From Mycobacterium stomatepiae (GTDB lineage: Bacteria; Actinomycetota; Actinomycetes; Mycobacteriales; Mycobacteriaceae): DNA of 64,000 nt. The DNA lies in the NCBI RefSeq assembly GCF_010731715.1, contig NZ_AP022587.1, positions 6,014,001 to 6,078,000 on the forward strand, written 5' to 3'. Position numbers and translations under genes: made by a program. Position 1 is the stretch's first letter, and every line of letters starts with the position of its first letter. The notes beneath the pieces are model-generated. The model ran no database searches and was not told where the DNA came from. It saw nothing but the letters and a program-made list of their open reading frames with translations. Positions 52,936 to 61,885 of this stretch are shown piece after piece.

Positions 52936-54124
52936 CAAGGGAATAGCCGGCAAGGTCGCGGTGGTGGCAATGGGTTGCTCGCGGTTCGGTGAGCGCTGGG
53001 ATAGCTCCGCCGATGACTTGCTGGTCGAGGCGATCGCCGACTGCATGGCGACGGCGCCCAATCTGGGCAGGGAAGACATCGACGCCTACTGGCTCGGCAC
53101 CCTGAGCTCGGGCATGTCGGGTCTGACGTTGAGCCGACCATTGGGCGTCGGGGACAAGCCCGTGACCCGGGTCGAAAACATGTGTGCCAGTGGATCGGAA
53201 GCATTCCGCAACGCGTGCTATGCGGTCGCCGCCGGTGCCTACGACGTGGCGATGGCGGTCGGGGTGGAGAAGCTGAAGGACTCCGGCTTCTCGGGGCTGC
53301 TGCGCCAGGATCCACCCGGCGACGGCACGGCACCCGAACTCTCGATGACCGCGCCCGCGGCATTCTCCTTGCTCGACCCCGCCTACTGCGCGAAATACGG
53401 TGTACCCGCCGACGAGATGCGCGACGCGATGACGCACGTCGCGTGGAAAAACCACGTCAACGGAGCTCGTAATCCCAAGGCGCAGTTCCGGTCTCCGGTG
53501 GCCAAGAACAAGATCGACAGCGCGCCGAAGGTGGCCGGGCGCCTCGGTGTGTTCGACTGCTCCGGGGTCTCCGATGGCGCCGCGTGCGCCGTCGTTGTCC
53601 CCGCCGAGCACGCGTTGCGTTACACCGATACGCCGATGTACGTGCAGGCGCTCTCGCTGGTTGCCGGCTCGGGATTGGGTGCCGCGGACCCGGATTACGA
53701 CTACACCAGCTTCCCCGAAGTCGTGCGCTCGGCCCGCGATGCCTATCAACAGGCGGGTATCGACGATCCGCGCACCGCGTTCTCGCTGGCCGAGGTGCAC
53801 GATTGTTTTACACCGACGGAGATCGTGCTGATGGAGGACCTCGGCTTCGCCGATCCCGGCCAGGCTTGGAAAGACGTCCTGGCAGGCGATTTCGATGCCG
53901 ACGGGCGACTGCCGATCAACCCCGACGGCGGGCTGAAGTCGTTCGGGCACCCGGTGGGTGCCAGCGGACTGCGGATGCTGTACGAAGCCTGGCTGCAGTT
54001 TCGCGGCGAGGCCGGCCAGCGACAACTGTCCGATCCGCACACCGCGCTGACGCACAATCTGGGCGGGCGCCCGGGCACCTGTGTGTCCTTTGTGTCGGTG
54101 GTAAGCCGAGCACCTGGTCGCTAA
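52928..54124 (+). CDS. SCP2-type thiolase (lipid-transfer protein family)
   Basis: 398 residues from ATG 52928, eight bases inside the upstream gene. VENMCASGSEA contains Cys86 at the nucleophile position, SLAEVHDCFTPTEI is the conserved His motif, and GHPVGASG follows. The last motif is a variant, LGGRPGTC. Thiolases of this group, with DUF35 partners, can act as aldolases in sterol side-chain breakdown or as true thiolases. The Cys suggests thiolase, the neighbouring DUF35 domain suggests a complex. Last gene of the operon. Confidence 0.88.
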   Translation: MASKGIAGKVAVVAMGCSRFGERWDSSADDLLVEAIADCMATAPNLGREDIDAYWLGTLSSGMSGLTLSRPLGVGDKPVTRVENMCASGSEAFRNACYAVAAGAYDVAMAVGVEKLKDSGFSGLLRQDPPGDGTAPELSMTAPAAFSLLDPAYCAKYGVPADEMRDAMTHVAWKNHVNGARNPKAQFRSPVAKNKIDSAPKVAGRLGVFDCSGVSDGAACAVVVPAEHALRYTDTPMYVQALSLVAGSGLGAADPDYDYTSFPEVVRSARDAYQQAGIDDPRTAFSLAEVHDCFTPTEIVLMEDLGFADPGQAWKDVLAGDFDADGRLPINPDGGLKSFGHPVGASGLRMLYEAWLQFRGEAGQRQLSDPHTALTHNLGGRPGTCVSFVSVVSRAPGR

Positions 54125-54208
54125 ATCTGGTTATTGCCCGGCGCACGGCACGAGGTGACTTCCCATCGGGTCTTGCGACACGTTTGTTCGTCGTGACGAC
54201 GGCCCGTC

Positions 54209-54397
54209 GTGGTGGGCCATGATCTTCGTCCCACCGTGCGGGCAATGTTCGCGATGGTGCTCTCAGCCGCTCTGCACGGCGACTGGATGGGACTCGGCAA
54301 GAAGGTCTCCTACAAACGCATGATCGACGCGATGACCCAGCTCACCGTCCGCGGCTTGCAGGTGCCGGAAGGCCAAGTCCGGAAACGCAATTCTTGA
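54209..54397 (+). pseudogene. C-terminal remnant of a TetR regulator
   Basis: The 62 codons match only the last part of a TetR ligand domain: AMFAMVLSAALHGDWMGLG and MIDAMTQLTVRGLQ resemble VIFGMVFSIAVFGDWM and FIEEMARLTIYGA in the TetR protein at 400-1194. No DNA-binding domain is found upstream (54125-54208), so the gene looks truncated. Confidence 0.6.
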
Positions 54398-54416
54398 GCA
54401 TAAAGGAGCCTCGAGC

Positions 54417-54980
54417 TCACCCGGGGGGAACGGAGCCGAATCGGCCGCGGTCGAGCGCCTCGAGGAGCTGACCGACAATCCACTCCAGCGCCGCCTTGTC
54501 CGGGGGCAAGGTTGCCTGCTCGTAGCCGACGAGCAGGTAGACAGCCCAGTCGGCAAACAGTTGGGCCTGGCGTTCGTCGCGCAGAATCTGCACCGCGCAT
54601 TCCACCAGGATCTGGTGGCGCTCGCGGTCGACATCCACCTGTACTGCGTGCACGTCGGCGTCCGCGCCGCTCCACGCGCGGATCGCGGCCTCGGCGCGGT
54701 GTGGCAGATTCAGGCCGATATCGATGATGCTGTCTATCCGTCGACGCGGATCGGGCTCGGTGCGGATCCACTCCACCAGCCGCACGGTGTTGGCCTGCCG
54801 CCAGTGCTCGACGAGCTGCCGCGTGTACGTCGGCCAATTATCGAAGAAGTGGTAAAAAGAGCCGGTACTGACGCCCAGCCGATTGCACACCTCGGCCAGC
54901 TTCAGCCCGCCATACCCGAGGTCGGACAGCACATCCAGGCCTGTCTCGAAGTAGGCCACCCGGGAGACACCGCTCACCAT
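54417..54980 (-). CDS. TetR/AcrR family transcriptional regulator
   Basis: 187 residues. N-terminal TetR domain (FETGLDVLSDLGYGGLKLAE, then VSTGSFYHFFDNWPTYTRQL) and a helical ligand domain (RIDSIIDIGLNLPHRAEAAI). It is divergent from the SDR at 55185; the 204-bp gap contains the AT-rich element 55129-55147 that recurs before the Rieske operon. It may control both the 55185-57761 unit and the large operon ending at 54124. Confidence 0.86.
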   Translation of the reverse strand: MVSGVSRVAYFETGLDVLSDLGYGGLKLAEVCNRLGVSTGSFYHFFDNWPTYTRQLVEHWRQANTVRLVEWIRTEPDPRRRIDSIIDIGLNLPHRAEAAIRAWSGADADVHAVQVDVDRERHQILVECAVQILRDERQAQLFADWAVYLLVGYEQATLPPDKAALEWIVGQLLEALDRGRFGSVPPG

Positions 54981-55128
54981 CTCTGGGACTTTAGTTCGTG
55001 CCGTGCGACGTGCGCTTTCAGGATGGCCGAACCACCTCCCGATCGATCCGGCGGTCCAGATTTCGGGGGGCCCGTCGGCGTCGCTGGTGCTGGTGGCCGG
55101 ACGGTCGTCATCTTGACGGTCACAAAAA

Positions 55129-55147
55129 TTCTAAACTAGATTAAACT
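55129..55147. promoter_or_regulatory. AT-rich element shared with 43545-43563
   Basis: TTCTAAACTAGATTAAACT in the divergent TetR/SDR gap. Its reverse complement matches the element before the SDR at 43601 at 16 of 19 bases; TCTAAACTAG also occurs at 23478-23487. Confidence 0.45.
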
Positions 55148-55184
55148 CTGAGCGCAGTAACGCGATACCAGGTGGAGGAACAGA

Positions 55185-56048
55185 GTGCCCGGAGTGCAGG
55201 ACAAAGTCGTGATCGTGACTGGAGCCGGTGGGGGATTGGGGCGGGCTTACGCGCGATTCCTCGCCGACAATGGCGCCCTCGTCGTCGTCAACGATCTAGG
55301 TGGGGCTCGAGACGGCTCCGGATCGGGCACCAACATGGCCGACACGGTGGTCGAAGAGATCCGCGGTAATGGCGGCCGGGCGGTCGCTGACTACTCCAGC
55401 GTGGCCACTCGGGAAGGGGCCGACGCGATCGTCGCGACCGCCCTGGAACACTTCGGTGCCGTCCACGGCGTGGTCAGCAACGCGGGAATCCTGCGCGACG
55501 GCGCATTCCACAAGATGAGCGATGAAAACTGGGATGCCGTGATCAAAGTCCATCTGTACGGCGGTTACCACGTGACTCGCGCGGCGTGGCCGCACCTGCG
55601 TGAGCAAAAGTTCGGCCGCGTCGTGATGGCGGCCTCGACCAGCGGGATCTACGGCAATTTCGGCCAGGCCAACTACGGCGCCGCAAAGCTCGGACTGGTT
55701 GGACTGATCAACACCCTGGCCATCGAGGGCGCGAAGTACGGGATCACGGCGAACGCGATCGCGCCGATGGCGGCCACTCGGATGACCGCCGACATCGCGC
55801 CCCAGGAGGTCCTGGACAAGCTGGACCCGGACCATGTCGCGCCAACCGTCGGCTACCTCGTTTCCGAAGAGAACCACGAGTCCGGCTCGGTGTTCGTCGT
55901 CGGCGGTGGACTAGTGCAGCGGGTTGCACAGTTCCAGAATGACGGTGTCACGTTCGCCGCGCCCCCGAGTCTCGAGGAGATCACCAAGCGCTGGTCGGAG
56001 ATCAGCGACATGTCGAACGCGAAGCTCGGCACCAATCCCGTGGGATAG
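55185..56048 (+). CDS. SDR family oxidoreductase (MFE2/HSD17B4-like)
   Basis: 287 residues from GTG 55185 (GGTGGAGGAA upstream). Cofactor motif TGAGGGLG followed by VVNDLGGARDGSGSG, the insertion typical of the 3-hydroxyacyl-CoA dehydrogenase part of peroxisomal multifunctional enzyme 2. Catalytic ASTSGIYGNFGQANYGAAK. It would oxidise a (3R)-hydroxyacyl-CoA or a steroid 17-alcohol. A FadD gene follows 30 bases downstream. Confidence 0.88.
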   Translation: MPGVQDKVVIVTGAGGGLGRAYARFLADNGALVVVNDLGGARDGSGSGTNMADTVVEEIRGNGGRAVADYSSVATREGADAIVATALEHFGAVHGVVSNAGILRDGAFHKMSDENWDAVIKVHLYGGYHVTRAAWPHLREQKFGRVVMAASTSGIYGNFGQANYGAAKLGLVGLINTLAIEGAKYGITANAIAPMAATRMTADIAPQEVLDKLDPDHVAPTVGYLVSEENHESGSVFVVGGGLVQRVAQFQNDGVTFAAPPSLEEITKRWSEISDMSNAKLGTNPVG

Positions 56049-56078
56049 CCACGGGGCTGGCGTGATTCGAGCGGTCAA

Positions 56079-57761
56079 TTGACCACGAGTATCGAGGCGC
56101 GACGGGAATCGCTTCGCCGGAGTTTCCCGGTGTGGAGACCGTGTGCCCTGGCGCGGTGGCTGGACGGTTGCGCCGACCGATACGGCGATCGTCCCCTGGT
56201 ATTGGCCGACGACCATCGGCTCAGTTACGCAGATGTGGCGGCTGAGTCTCGACGCCTGGCCGACGGTCTGGCGGCGCTGGGTGTTCGTCCGGGTGATCGG
56301 GTCGCGATGATCATGGCGAATTACCCGCAGTTCGTCACGATCAAGTTCGCCATTGCACGAGTCGGGGCGATCGCGGTCCCCGTCAACTTCCTTTACCGAG
56401 ACGACGAATTACGCTACGTCCTCGACGATTCCGGATGCCGGATCGTGGTCACGATGACGGGTTTCCGCGGCCTCGACTATCAATCGATGCTTGATGGGAT
56501 CATGCCCGGTTGGGAGTCTCCCGGGCCGGCGGCACCTTGGAAAGTGGTGTTGCTCGACACCGACGGGCGGGCCCGCCCGGGCAGTCTGACGGTGGACGGC
56601 CTCGCCGTTCTTGGAGACGAAAACCACGGCGCCAGCGAGGGATTGGCCGTAGAACCGGACAGCGCCGCCGACATGCTCTACACCTCCGGCACTACTGGTT
56701 CGCCCAAGGGTGTGCTGGTTACGCACGATGCGGTGCTGCGGACGGCGTATGCCTCGGCGCTGACGCGAGCCTACGAGGACGGCCGACGCATACTGTTTTC
56801 GTTGCCGTGCTACCACATGTTCGGCTATATCGAAGGCTTGTTGTCGGTCACGTTCGTGGGCGGCGCGATCATCCCGCAGACGGCATTCAGCGCCGAGCGT
56901 TATTTCGCCGGAATCGAGCGCCATCGAGCCACCGACGTGCTGTGTGTTCCCACCATGGCCGTTGCGATGGTGGAGAACCCGGCCCGCCGCCAGTACGACC
57001 TCAGCTCGCTCAATGCCATGCTGTGCGGATCGGCTCCGGCGCCGGTATGGCTGTGGCGACAGATCGAGAAGGACTTCGGCGTCAGTGAGATTGTGACCGG
57101 ATATGGGATGACCGAATGCGGTGGCGCGATGACACTGACGCGACCCGAGGACCCGTTGCACCTGACTTCCGAGACCGTTGGAAAGCCGAAAATAGCTGGT
57201 GCAGCGTCGATCCCGGGAACCGATGCACTCGCCGTCTACAAGGCAGTGCATCCGGAAACGGCGCGGGATCTGCCGGTCGGCAGCGAGGGCGAATTGGTCT
57301 CGTCCGGGCCGACTGTGATGCTGGGGTACTGGAATCGTGCCGCGGATACCGAAGCGGCGCTGCGGGACGGCTGGCTGCACTCCGGCGACCTCGGTCGTGT
57401 CCGCGCCGATGGCTACCTCGAGGTGACCGGGCGCGGCAAGGATCTGTACAAAAGCGGTGGCGAACTGGTGATGCCCAAGGAGATTGAGGATCTCCTGGCG
57501 GCGCAGGACGAGATCAGCCAGGTCTTTGCCGTCGGGCTGGTCGACGACTGCTGGGGCGAAATCGGTTGTGTCGTCGTGGTTCCGGCACCAGGATCGGCAT
57601 TGACCGAAGACGATGTGCTCGATATCTGCCGCGCCAAGCTGGCGCGCTTCAAGGTACCCAAGCGAGTGGTCTTTTACCGCGCGGAGGATCTGCCGACCAC
57701 GTCGACCGGCAAGGTTCAAAAGTTCCGGCTCATCGAACAGCTCACGGCGACCCGTCACTGA
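56079..57761 (+). CDS. acyl-CoA synthetase (AMP-forming, FadD type)
   Basis: 560 residues from TTG 56079. ATP loop YTSGTTGSPKG at 201-211, ATG-like GYGMTECGGAMTLT (A5), GWLHSGDLGRVRADGYLEV (A7) and Lys in TSTGKVQKF. It makes an acyl-CoA from a carboxylic acid. Together with the SDR it forms a two-gene unit facing away from the TetR gene; substrate unknown. Confidence 0.9.
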   Translation: MTTSIEARRESLRRSFPVWRPCALARWLDGCADRYGDRPLVLADDHRLSYADVAAESRRLADGLAALGVRPGDRVAMIMANYPQFVTIKFAIARVGAIAVPVNFLYRDDELRYVLDDSGCRIVVTMTGFRGLDYQSMLDGIMPGWESPGPAAPWKVVLLDTDGRARPGSLTVDGLAVLGDENHGASEGLAVEPDSAADMLYTSGTTGSPKGVLVTHDAVLRTAYASALTRAYEDGRRILFSLPCYHMFGYIEGLLSVTFVGGAIIPQTAFSAERYFAGIERHRATDVLCVPTMAVAMVENPARRQYDLSSLNAMLCGSAPAPVWLWRQIEKDFGVSEIVTGYGMTECGGAMTLTRPEDPLHLTSETVGKPKIAGAASIPGTDALAVYKAVHPETARDLPVGSEGELVSSGPTVMLGYWNRAADTEAALRDGWLHSGDLGRVRADGYLEVTGRGKDLYKSGGELVMPKEIEDLLAAQDEISQVFAVGLVDDCWGEIGCVVVVPAPGSALTEDDVLDICRAKLARFKVPKRVVFYRAEDLPTTSTGKVQKFRLIEQLTATRH

Positions 57762-57799
57762 CGCACGATTTGGCGATGCGGCAAAGGGTTTGGATGCGC

Positions 57800-58513
57800 T
57801 CAGACTGCGGCAGCAACGCGTGTCTGGGCGTCCGCCCGCATCCGCGCGACGGCGACGGTGACACCAACCAGCATCACGAACGCGACGACGCCGGTGAGGA
57901 GGTACTGCCAACTCGCAAAACCACCGCCGTAATAACCGGCCGTGACACCCCACCAGAGCACGGCCATGGCCGCGAAACAGCCGTAGATGAGTGGAGACTG
58001 GGCAATGGCGGATCGGCGACGCAAGAGCAGGGCGGTGGTCGACAATGGAAGCAGGAACAGCGTGATTGCCGGTGCCGCTTGGTAGAGCGGATCGTCCCAG
58101 ACGACCTTCATGTACTCCCAGACGACCACGAATGCCGGCGCGCCGCCGACGACCAATGCGCTCCATTGGGCCTGGGTGCCGTTCGGTAGGTATTCGGTCC
58201 GTCCGACCTTGAGGGCCTGAGCAAAAAAGACGAGTTCGAGGATGAGCGCGGTGAGCAAGCCGAGCCAGAACAGCTTGAGGAACCAATGGTCGTACACGTT
58301 GAACCAGGTGTTGAAGCGCACCACGACGCCGAAATCGTGCGCAAACCACAGGAACGTGCACGGCAGCGGAATCGAAATCCATCCTTCGCGCCGGGTCATG
58401 ACCACCGCGGTGATCATCCCGATGTTTTGCAGGACCATCGCCAGGCCGAATCCGACCAAGATCGGGATGGTGTGGTTGTCGATGGCGGCGAGGATCGCAC
58501 CCGTGTCGTACAT
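57800..58513 (-). CDS. seven-helix membrane protein of unknown function
   Basis: 237 residues with about seven hydrophobic helices, for example TIPILVGFGLAMVLQNIGMI, LFWLGLLTALILELVFFAQA, ITLFLLPLSTTALLL and LIYGCFAAMAVLWWGVTAGY. Acidic and aromatic residues lie at helix ends (FNTWFNVYDHWFLKLFW, VVWEYMKVVWDDPLY). Size and topology resemble small integral-membrane terpene-cyclase-like proteins, but that is only a loose similarity. It is divergent from the SCP2 gene, with a 22-bp palindrome in between. Confidence 0.75.
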   Translation of the reverse strand: MYDTGAILAAIDNHTIPILVGFGLAMVLQNIGMITAVVMTRREGWISIPLPCTFLWFAHDFGVVVRFNTWFNVYDHWFLKLFWLGLLTALILELVFFAQALKVGRTEYLPNGTQAQWSALVVGGAPAFVVVWEYMKVVWDDPLYQAAPAITLFLLPLSTTALLLRRRSAIAQSPLIYGCFAAMAVLWWGVTAGYYGGGFASWQYLLTGVVAFVMLVGVTVAVARMRADAQTRVAAAV

Positions 58514-58556
58514 GGTGAGGCATGGTAGTCAGCACTGCCGGGCGCCGTGAAGCCTT

Positions 58557-58578
58557 TACCATAAGTCAACTTATGGTA
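58557..58578. promoter_or_regulatory. 22-bp palindromic operator with 10-bp arms
   Basis: TACCATAAGT (58557-58566), spacer CA, ACTTATGGTA (58569-58578): the arms are perfect reverse complements. It lies 44 bases upstream of the start of the seven-helix protein and 106 bases before the SCP2 gene, the best operator candidate in the window. Confidence 0.65.
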
Positions 58579-58683
58579 GCGTTCCTGTGACAGAGGTCAT
58601 AGCCTGTGGTCATGGGGCCAATTTCAAGCAGGGGGCACCTGTCTGGGGCGGGATTTTAATCGAAAGTAAATTTAGGGAGAACA

Positions 58684-59088
58684 ATGGGGTTCAACGACTC
58701 GGCCGAGGTCCGCAAGTACATCGGTGGCATCTTCGAGACGGCCTTCGATGACGAGGAGATCGGTCCCAAGCTGGTCGCAACCGGGATTGTCGTGGCGTTC
58801 GACTTCACCGATCCTGAGGCCGTCGTGGTGATCGATATGGGAAACAAGTCGGTCCGCGAGGGTCTGGAAGGCGCTCCCGCGCCGACAGCGACGATGTCCA
58901 TGACCGCCGACACCGGCAACGGGTATTGGCAGGGAAAGGTCAACCTGCCACTGGCCATGGCCAAGAAGAAGATCAAGGTCGATGGCAATGTGGCGAGCCT
59001 GCTCAAGCTGGCGCCGCTCGGCAAGAAGTTGTATCCGGGCTATATCGACCGACTCAAGAACGACGGTCGCGACGACCTGCTCGTCTGA
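58684..59088 (+). CDS. SCP2 sterol-binding domain protein
   Basis: 134 residues from ATG 58684 after GGGAGAACA. It has the SCP2 pattern: VVAFDFTDPEAVVVIDMGNK, then TATMSMTADTGNGYWQGKVN and the terminal KKKIKVDGNVASLLKLAPL. SCP2 proteins bind sterols or fatty acyl-CoA in a hydrophobic tunnel. It is four bases from the next FadD gene and leads an operon with a P450 and SDR, so a sterol-like or fatty substrate is plausible. Confidence 0.87.
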   Translation: MGFNDSAEVRKYIGGIFETAFDDEEIGPKLVATGIVVAFDFTDPEAVVVIDMGNKSVREGLEGAPAPTATMSMTADTGNGYWQGKVNLPLAMAKKKIKVDGNVASLLKLAPLGKKLYPGYIDRLKNDGRDDLLV

Positions 59089-59092
59089 ACGC

Positions 59093-60631
59093 ATGTTTCC
59101 AGGCACACATGCAGCGTCCGCGCCCGATCGGCCGGCCGTAATCCTGGCCGACTCGGGCCGGACGCTCACCTATGGACAGCTTGACGACAACTCGGCTCGG
59201 CTGGCGTCGGCGCTGCACGCCATGGGTTTGCGTAAGGGTGACGTCATCGCCATGCTCTCGGATAATGCAGCCGAGGCGTTCGAGATCTATTGGGCGGCAT
59301 TGCGTTCCGGTCTGTACATCACCGCAGTCAACTGGCATCTGGCGCCAGACGAAGCGGCCTACATCGTGCGCGATAGCGGGGCCCGGGTGGTCTTCGCCTC
59401 CCGCGGCGTGCGGGAGCTGGCCGAGCAACTGCTCGACCTGGCCCCCGATGTGCGGCACTGGTACGCGTTCGGCGGGGAGGTCTCGGGATATCGGCCGTAC
59501 GGCGAGCTATTGGCCACGGCCGGAACACGATTGGCCGACCAGCCGCGTGGCGCGGAGATGCTGTACTCGTCGGGCACCACGGGACGGCCCAAGGGCATCA
59601 AGCCGCATCTGCTGCCGATCCAGGTAGACGAACCCGGGGACCCGCTGGTCGGATTGTTGGCGCATGTCTTCAAGATCTCCAGCGACGACGTATACCTTTC
59701 GCCGGCGCCGATTTACCATACCGCCCCGCTGAAGTGGTGTGCCGGTGTCCAGGCATTGGGCGGCACCGTCGTCGTGATGGAGCGTTTCGACGCCGAGAAG
59801 GCCCTGGCCGCCATTCAGCAGTATCGGGTGACCGTCACCCAGATGGTCCCGACGATGTTCGTTCGGATGCTCCAATTGCCCGATGCGGTCCGTAACGGCT
59901 ATGACGTCTCCTCGCTGCGTATCGCGGTGCACGCCGCGGCGCCGTGCCCACCTGAGGTGAAAGACGCCATGATCGGCTGGTGGGGCCCGATACTCGTGGA
60001 ATACTATGGCGCGACAGAGCAACACGGCACCACGGTGATCACCACCGCCGAGTGGACGGACAAGCGCGGATCCGTCGGCAAAGCCGCGCTCGGTGTCCTG
60101 CGGATCTGCGACGACGACGGCAATGAGCAGCCACCCGGCACGGTGGGCACCGTCTACTTCGAACGCGACGTGGTGCCCTACGAGTATCACAACGATCCCG
60201 AAAAGACAGCTTCCTCAAGACATCCCGCGCACCAGAACTGGTCCACGGTGGGTGACATCGGATACGTCGACGAGGACGGTTACCTGTTTCTGACCGATCG
60301 CAAGGCGTTCGTGATCATCTCCGGCGGGGTCAACATCTATCCGCAGGAAATCGAAAACGTCCTCGCGCTGCACCCGAATGTCTTCGACGTCGCGGTGATC
60401 GGCGTGCCTGACCCGGAAATGGGCGAACAGGTCAAGGCAGTTGTTCAATTAAAGCCCGGGACAGCGCAATCCGCCGAACTGGCCGACGAGATCATCGCCT
60501 ATGTCCGAGAACGTATCGCCCACTACAAAGCTCCACGCACCGTCGACTTCATCGACGCGCTTCCCCGGACAGCCACCGGAAAGCTGGTGAAGAGGAGCCT
60601 GAAGGCCCGCTATCTGGAGGCAAACGCATGA
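59093..60631 (+). CDS. acyl-CoA synthetase (AMP-forming, FadD type)
   Basis: 512 residues from ATG 59093. A longer open frame starts at 58982, but its first 37 codons are SCP2-gene shadow. ATP loop YSSGTTGRPKG (158-168), EYYGATEQHGTT (A5), GDIGYVDEDGYLFLTDR (A7) and Lys in TATGKLVKR. It overlaps the P450 start by four bases. Confidence 0.92.
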   Translation: MFPGTHAASAPDRPAVILADSGRTLTYGQLDDNSARLASALHAMGLRKGDVIAMLSDNAAEAFEIYWAALRSGLYITAVNWHLAPDEAAYIVRDSGARVVFASRGVRELAEQLLDLAPDVRHWYAFGGEVSGYRPYGELLATAGTRLADQPRGAEMLYSSGTTGRPKGIKPHLLPIQVDEPGDPLVGLLAHVFKISSDDVYLSPAPIYHTAPLKWCAGVQALGGTVVVMERFDAEKALAAIQQYRVTVTQMVPTMFVRMLQLPDAVRNGYDVSSLRIAVHAAAPCPPEVKDAMIGWWGPILVEYYGATEQHGTTVITTAEWTDKRGSVGKAALGVLRICDDDGNEQPPGTVGTVYFERDVVPYEYHNDPEKTASSRHPAHQNWSTVGDIGYVDEDGYLFLTDRKAFVIISGGVNIYPQEIENVLALHPNVFDVAVIGVPDPEMGEQVKAVVQLKPGTAQSAELADEIIAYVRERIAHYKAPRTVDFIDALPRTATGKLVKRSLKARYLEANA

Positions 60632-61878
60632 GTACCGAGACAACCCTGAAGACCGACCGCCCGCCCTTCGACCCGGTAGACATTTCCAAGCAGGCTTTCT
60701 GGGCGCAAACCTTCGACGAGCGAGAGAAGTCCTTCAAGATCTTGCGCGACGAACGGCCGGTCAGCTGGCACCGCCCGATTGAGGGCTCGATGATGGAACC
60801 CGAGATCGACGGCGTCTGGGTGGTCACCCGCCACGAGGACGTCTCCTATGTCAGCAAGACCCCGGAGATCTTCTGTTCCGGGCAAGGCATCACCTTCGAG
60901 GCGGTGCCCGAAGAGATGCTCGACGCCACCCAGTCCTTCCTGGGCATGGACGGAGCGAAACACTCCAGCCTGCGACGGCTGGTCAGCTCGGTCTTCACGC
61001 CGCGACAGGTCGCCAAGATCAAGGACCAGATCGAGCATCAGGCGAAATCCATTGTCGACGACCTGATCAAGACGAAGGACGGCGACTTCGTCCAGCAGGT
61101 GTCCAAGCGCCTGCCGATGTGGACGATCTACGAGATGCTCGGCCTGCCCGAGGACCAGCGCGATGAGGCGGCACACCTGGCCGAGGGCATGGTGGCGTGG
61201 GCCGATCCCGATGTCGCGGCCGGCCGTGAGCCCGGGGAGGTACTGACCGATTCCCTTGTGGGACTGCTTAATATCGGTATCGGTCTGGCCGAGGCGCGGC
61301 GCGAGCATCCGCAGAACGACGTGATGACCTCGCTGGTGCAAGCCGAGATCGACGGGCGGCAACTCACCGACGACGAGCTGGGCCCCTACTTCGTCCTGCT
61401 ATCGGTGGCGGGCAACGACACCACCCGCACCACCACCACGTTCACGACGCTTGCTCTGCAGCAGTTCCCCGAGCAGAAAGCTTTGCTGGAGCGGGATTTC
61501 GACGCGCACATCAAGACCGCGATCGAGGAGTTCGTCCGCTGGACGACCCCGGTGATGACATTCCGGCGTACCGCGACCCAGGACACCGAGCTGCACGGCC
61601 AGCACATCCGCGAAGGCGACTGGGTGACAATGGTTTACTCGCCGGCCAACCGTGACGAGCGAGTCTTCAGTAACCCCTACGAGTTCGACATCACCCGATC
61701 GCCGAACCCCCATGTCGCATTCGGCGGCGGCGGGCCGCACTTCTGCATGGGTGCCTTCATGGGCAAGATGCAGCTGGAGTCGATCTTCCGGGCACCGAAC
61801 CTGCGGGTAGGCGAACCCGAATATCTGACCGGCAACTTCATCACCGCAGTGAAATCGCTGCCCTACACCCTCGATTAG
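60628..61878 (+). CDS. cytochrome P450
   Basis: 416 residues in an ATGA overlap with fadD. I-helix AGNDTTR (261-267), ExxR as EFVR (301-304), heme loop FGGGGPHFCMGA with Cys373. These are the usual bacterial class I motifs and, unlike the P450 at 34479, the I-helix is canonical. The operon SCP2, FadD, P450, SDR, aldehyde dehydrogenase suggests hydroxylation and oxidation of an alkyl chain on a CoA-linked or free lipid. No ferredoxin is adjacent. Confidence 0.92.
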   Translation: MSTETTLKTDRPPFDPVDISKQAFWAQTFDEREKSFKILRDERPVSWHRPIEGSMMEPEIDGVWVVTRHEDVSYVSKTPEIFCSGQGITFEAVPEEMLDATQSFLGMDGAKHSSLRRLVSSVFTPRQVAKIKDQIEHQAKSIVDDLIKTKDGDFVQQVSKRLPMWTIYEMLGLPEDQRDEAAHLAEGMVAWADPDVAAGREPGEVLTDSLVGLLNIGIGLAEARREHPQNDVMTSLVQAEIDGRQLTDDELGPYFVLLSVAGNDTTRTTTTFTTLALQQFPEQKALLERDFDAHIKTAIEEFVRWTTPVMTFRRTATQDTELHGQHIREGDWVTMVYSPANRDERVFSNPYEFDITRSPNPHVAFGGGGPHFCMGAFMGKMQLESIFRAPNLRVGEPEYLTGNFITAVKSLPYTLD

Positions 61879-61885
61879 GAGAATC

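Noticed and set aside
51124..53079. 651-codon minus-strand frame
   Set aside because: Antisense to the thiolase, the HMG-CoA-synthase/DUF35 protein and the start of the SCP2 thiolase.
56409..58562. 717-codon minus-strand frame over FadD and the membrane protein
   Set aside because: Its N-terminal part is an out-of-frame shadow of the seven-helix protein and the rest is antisense to an intact FadD.
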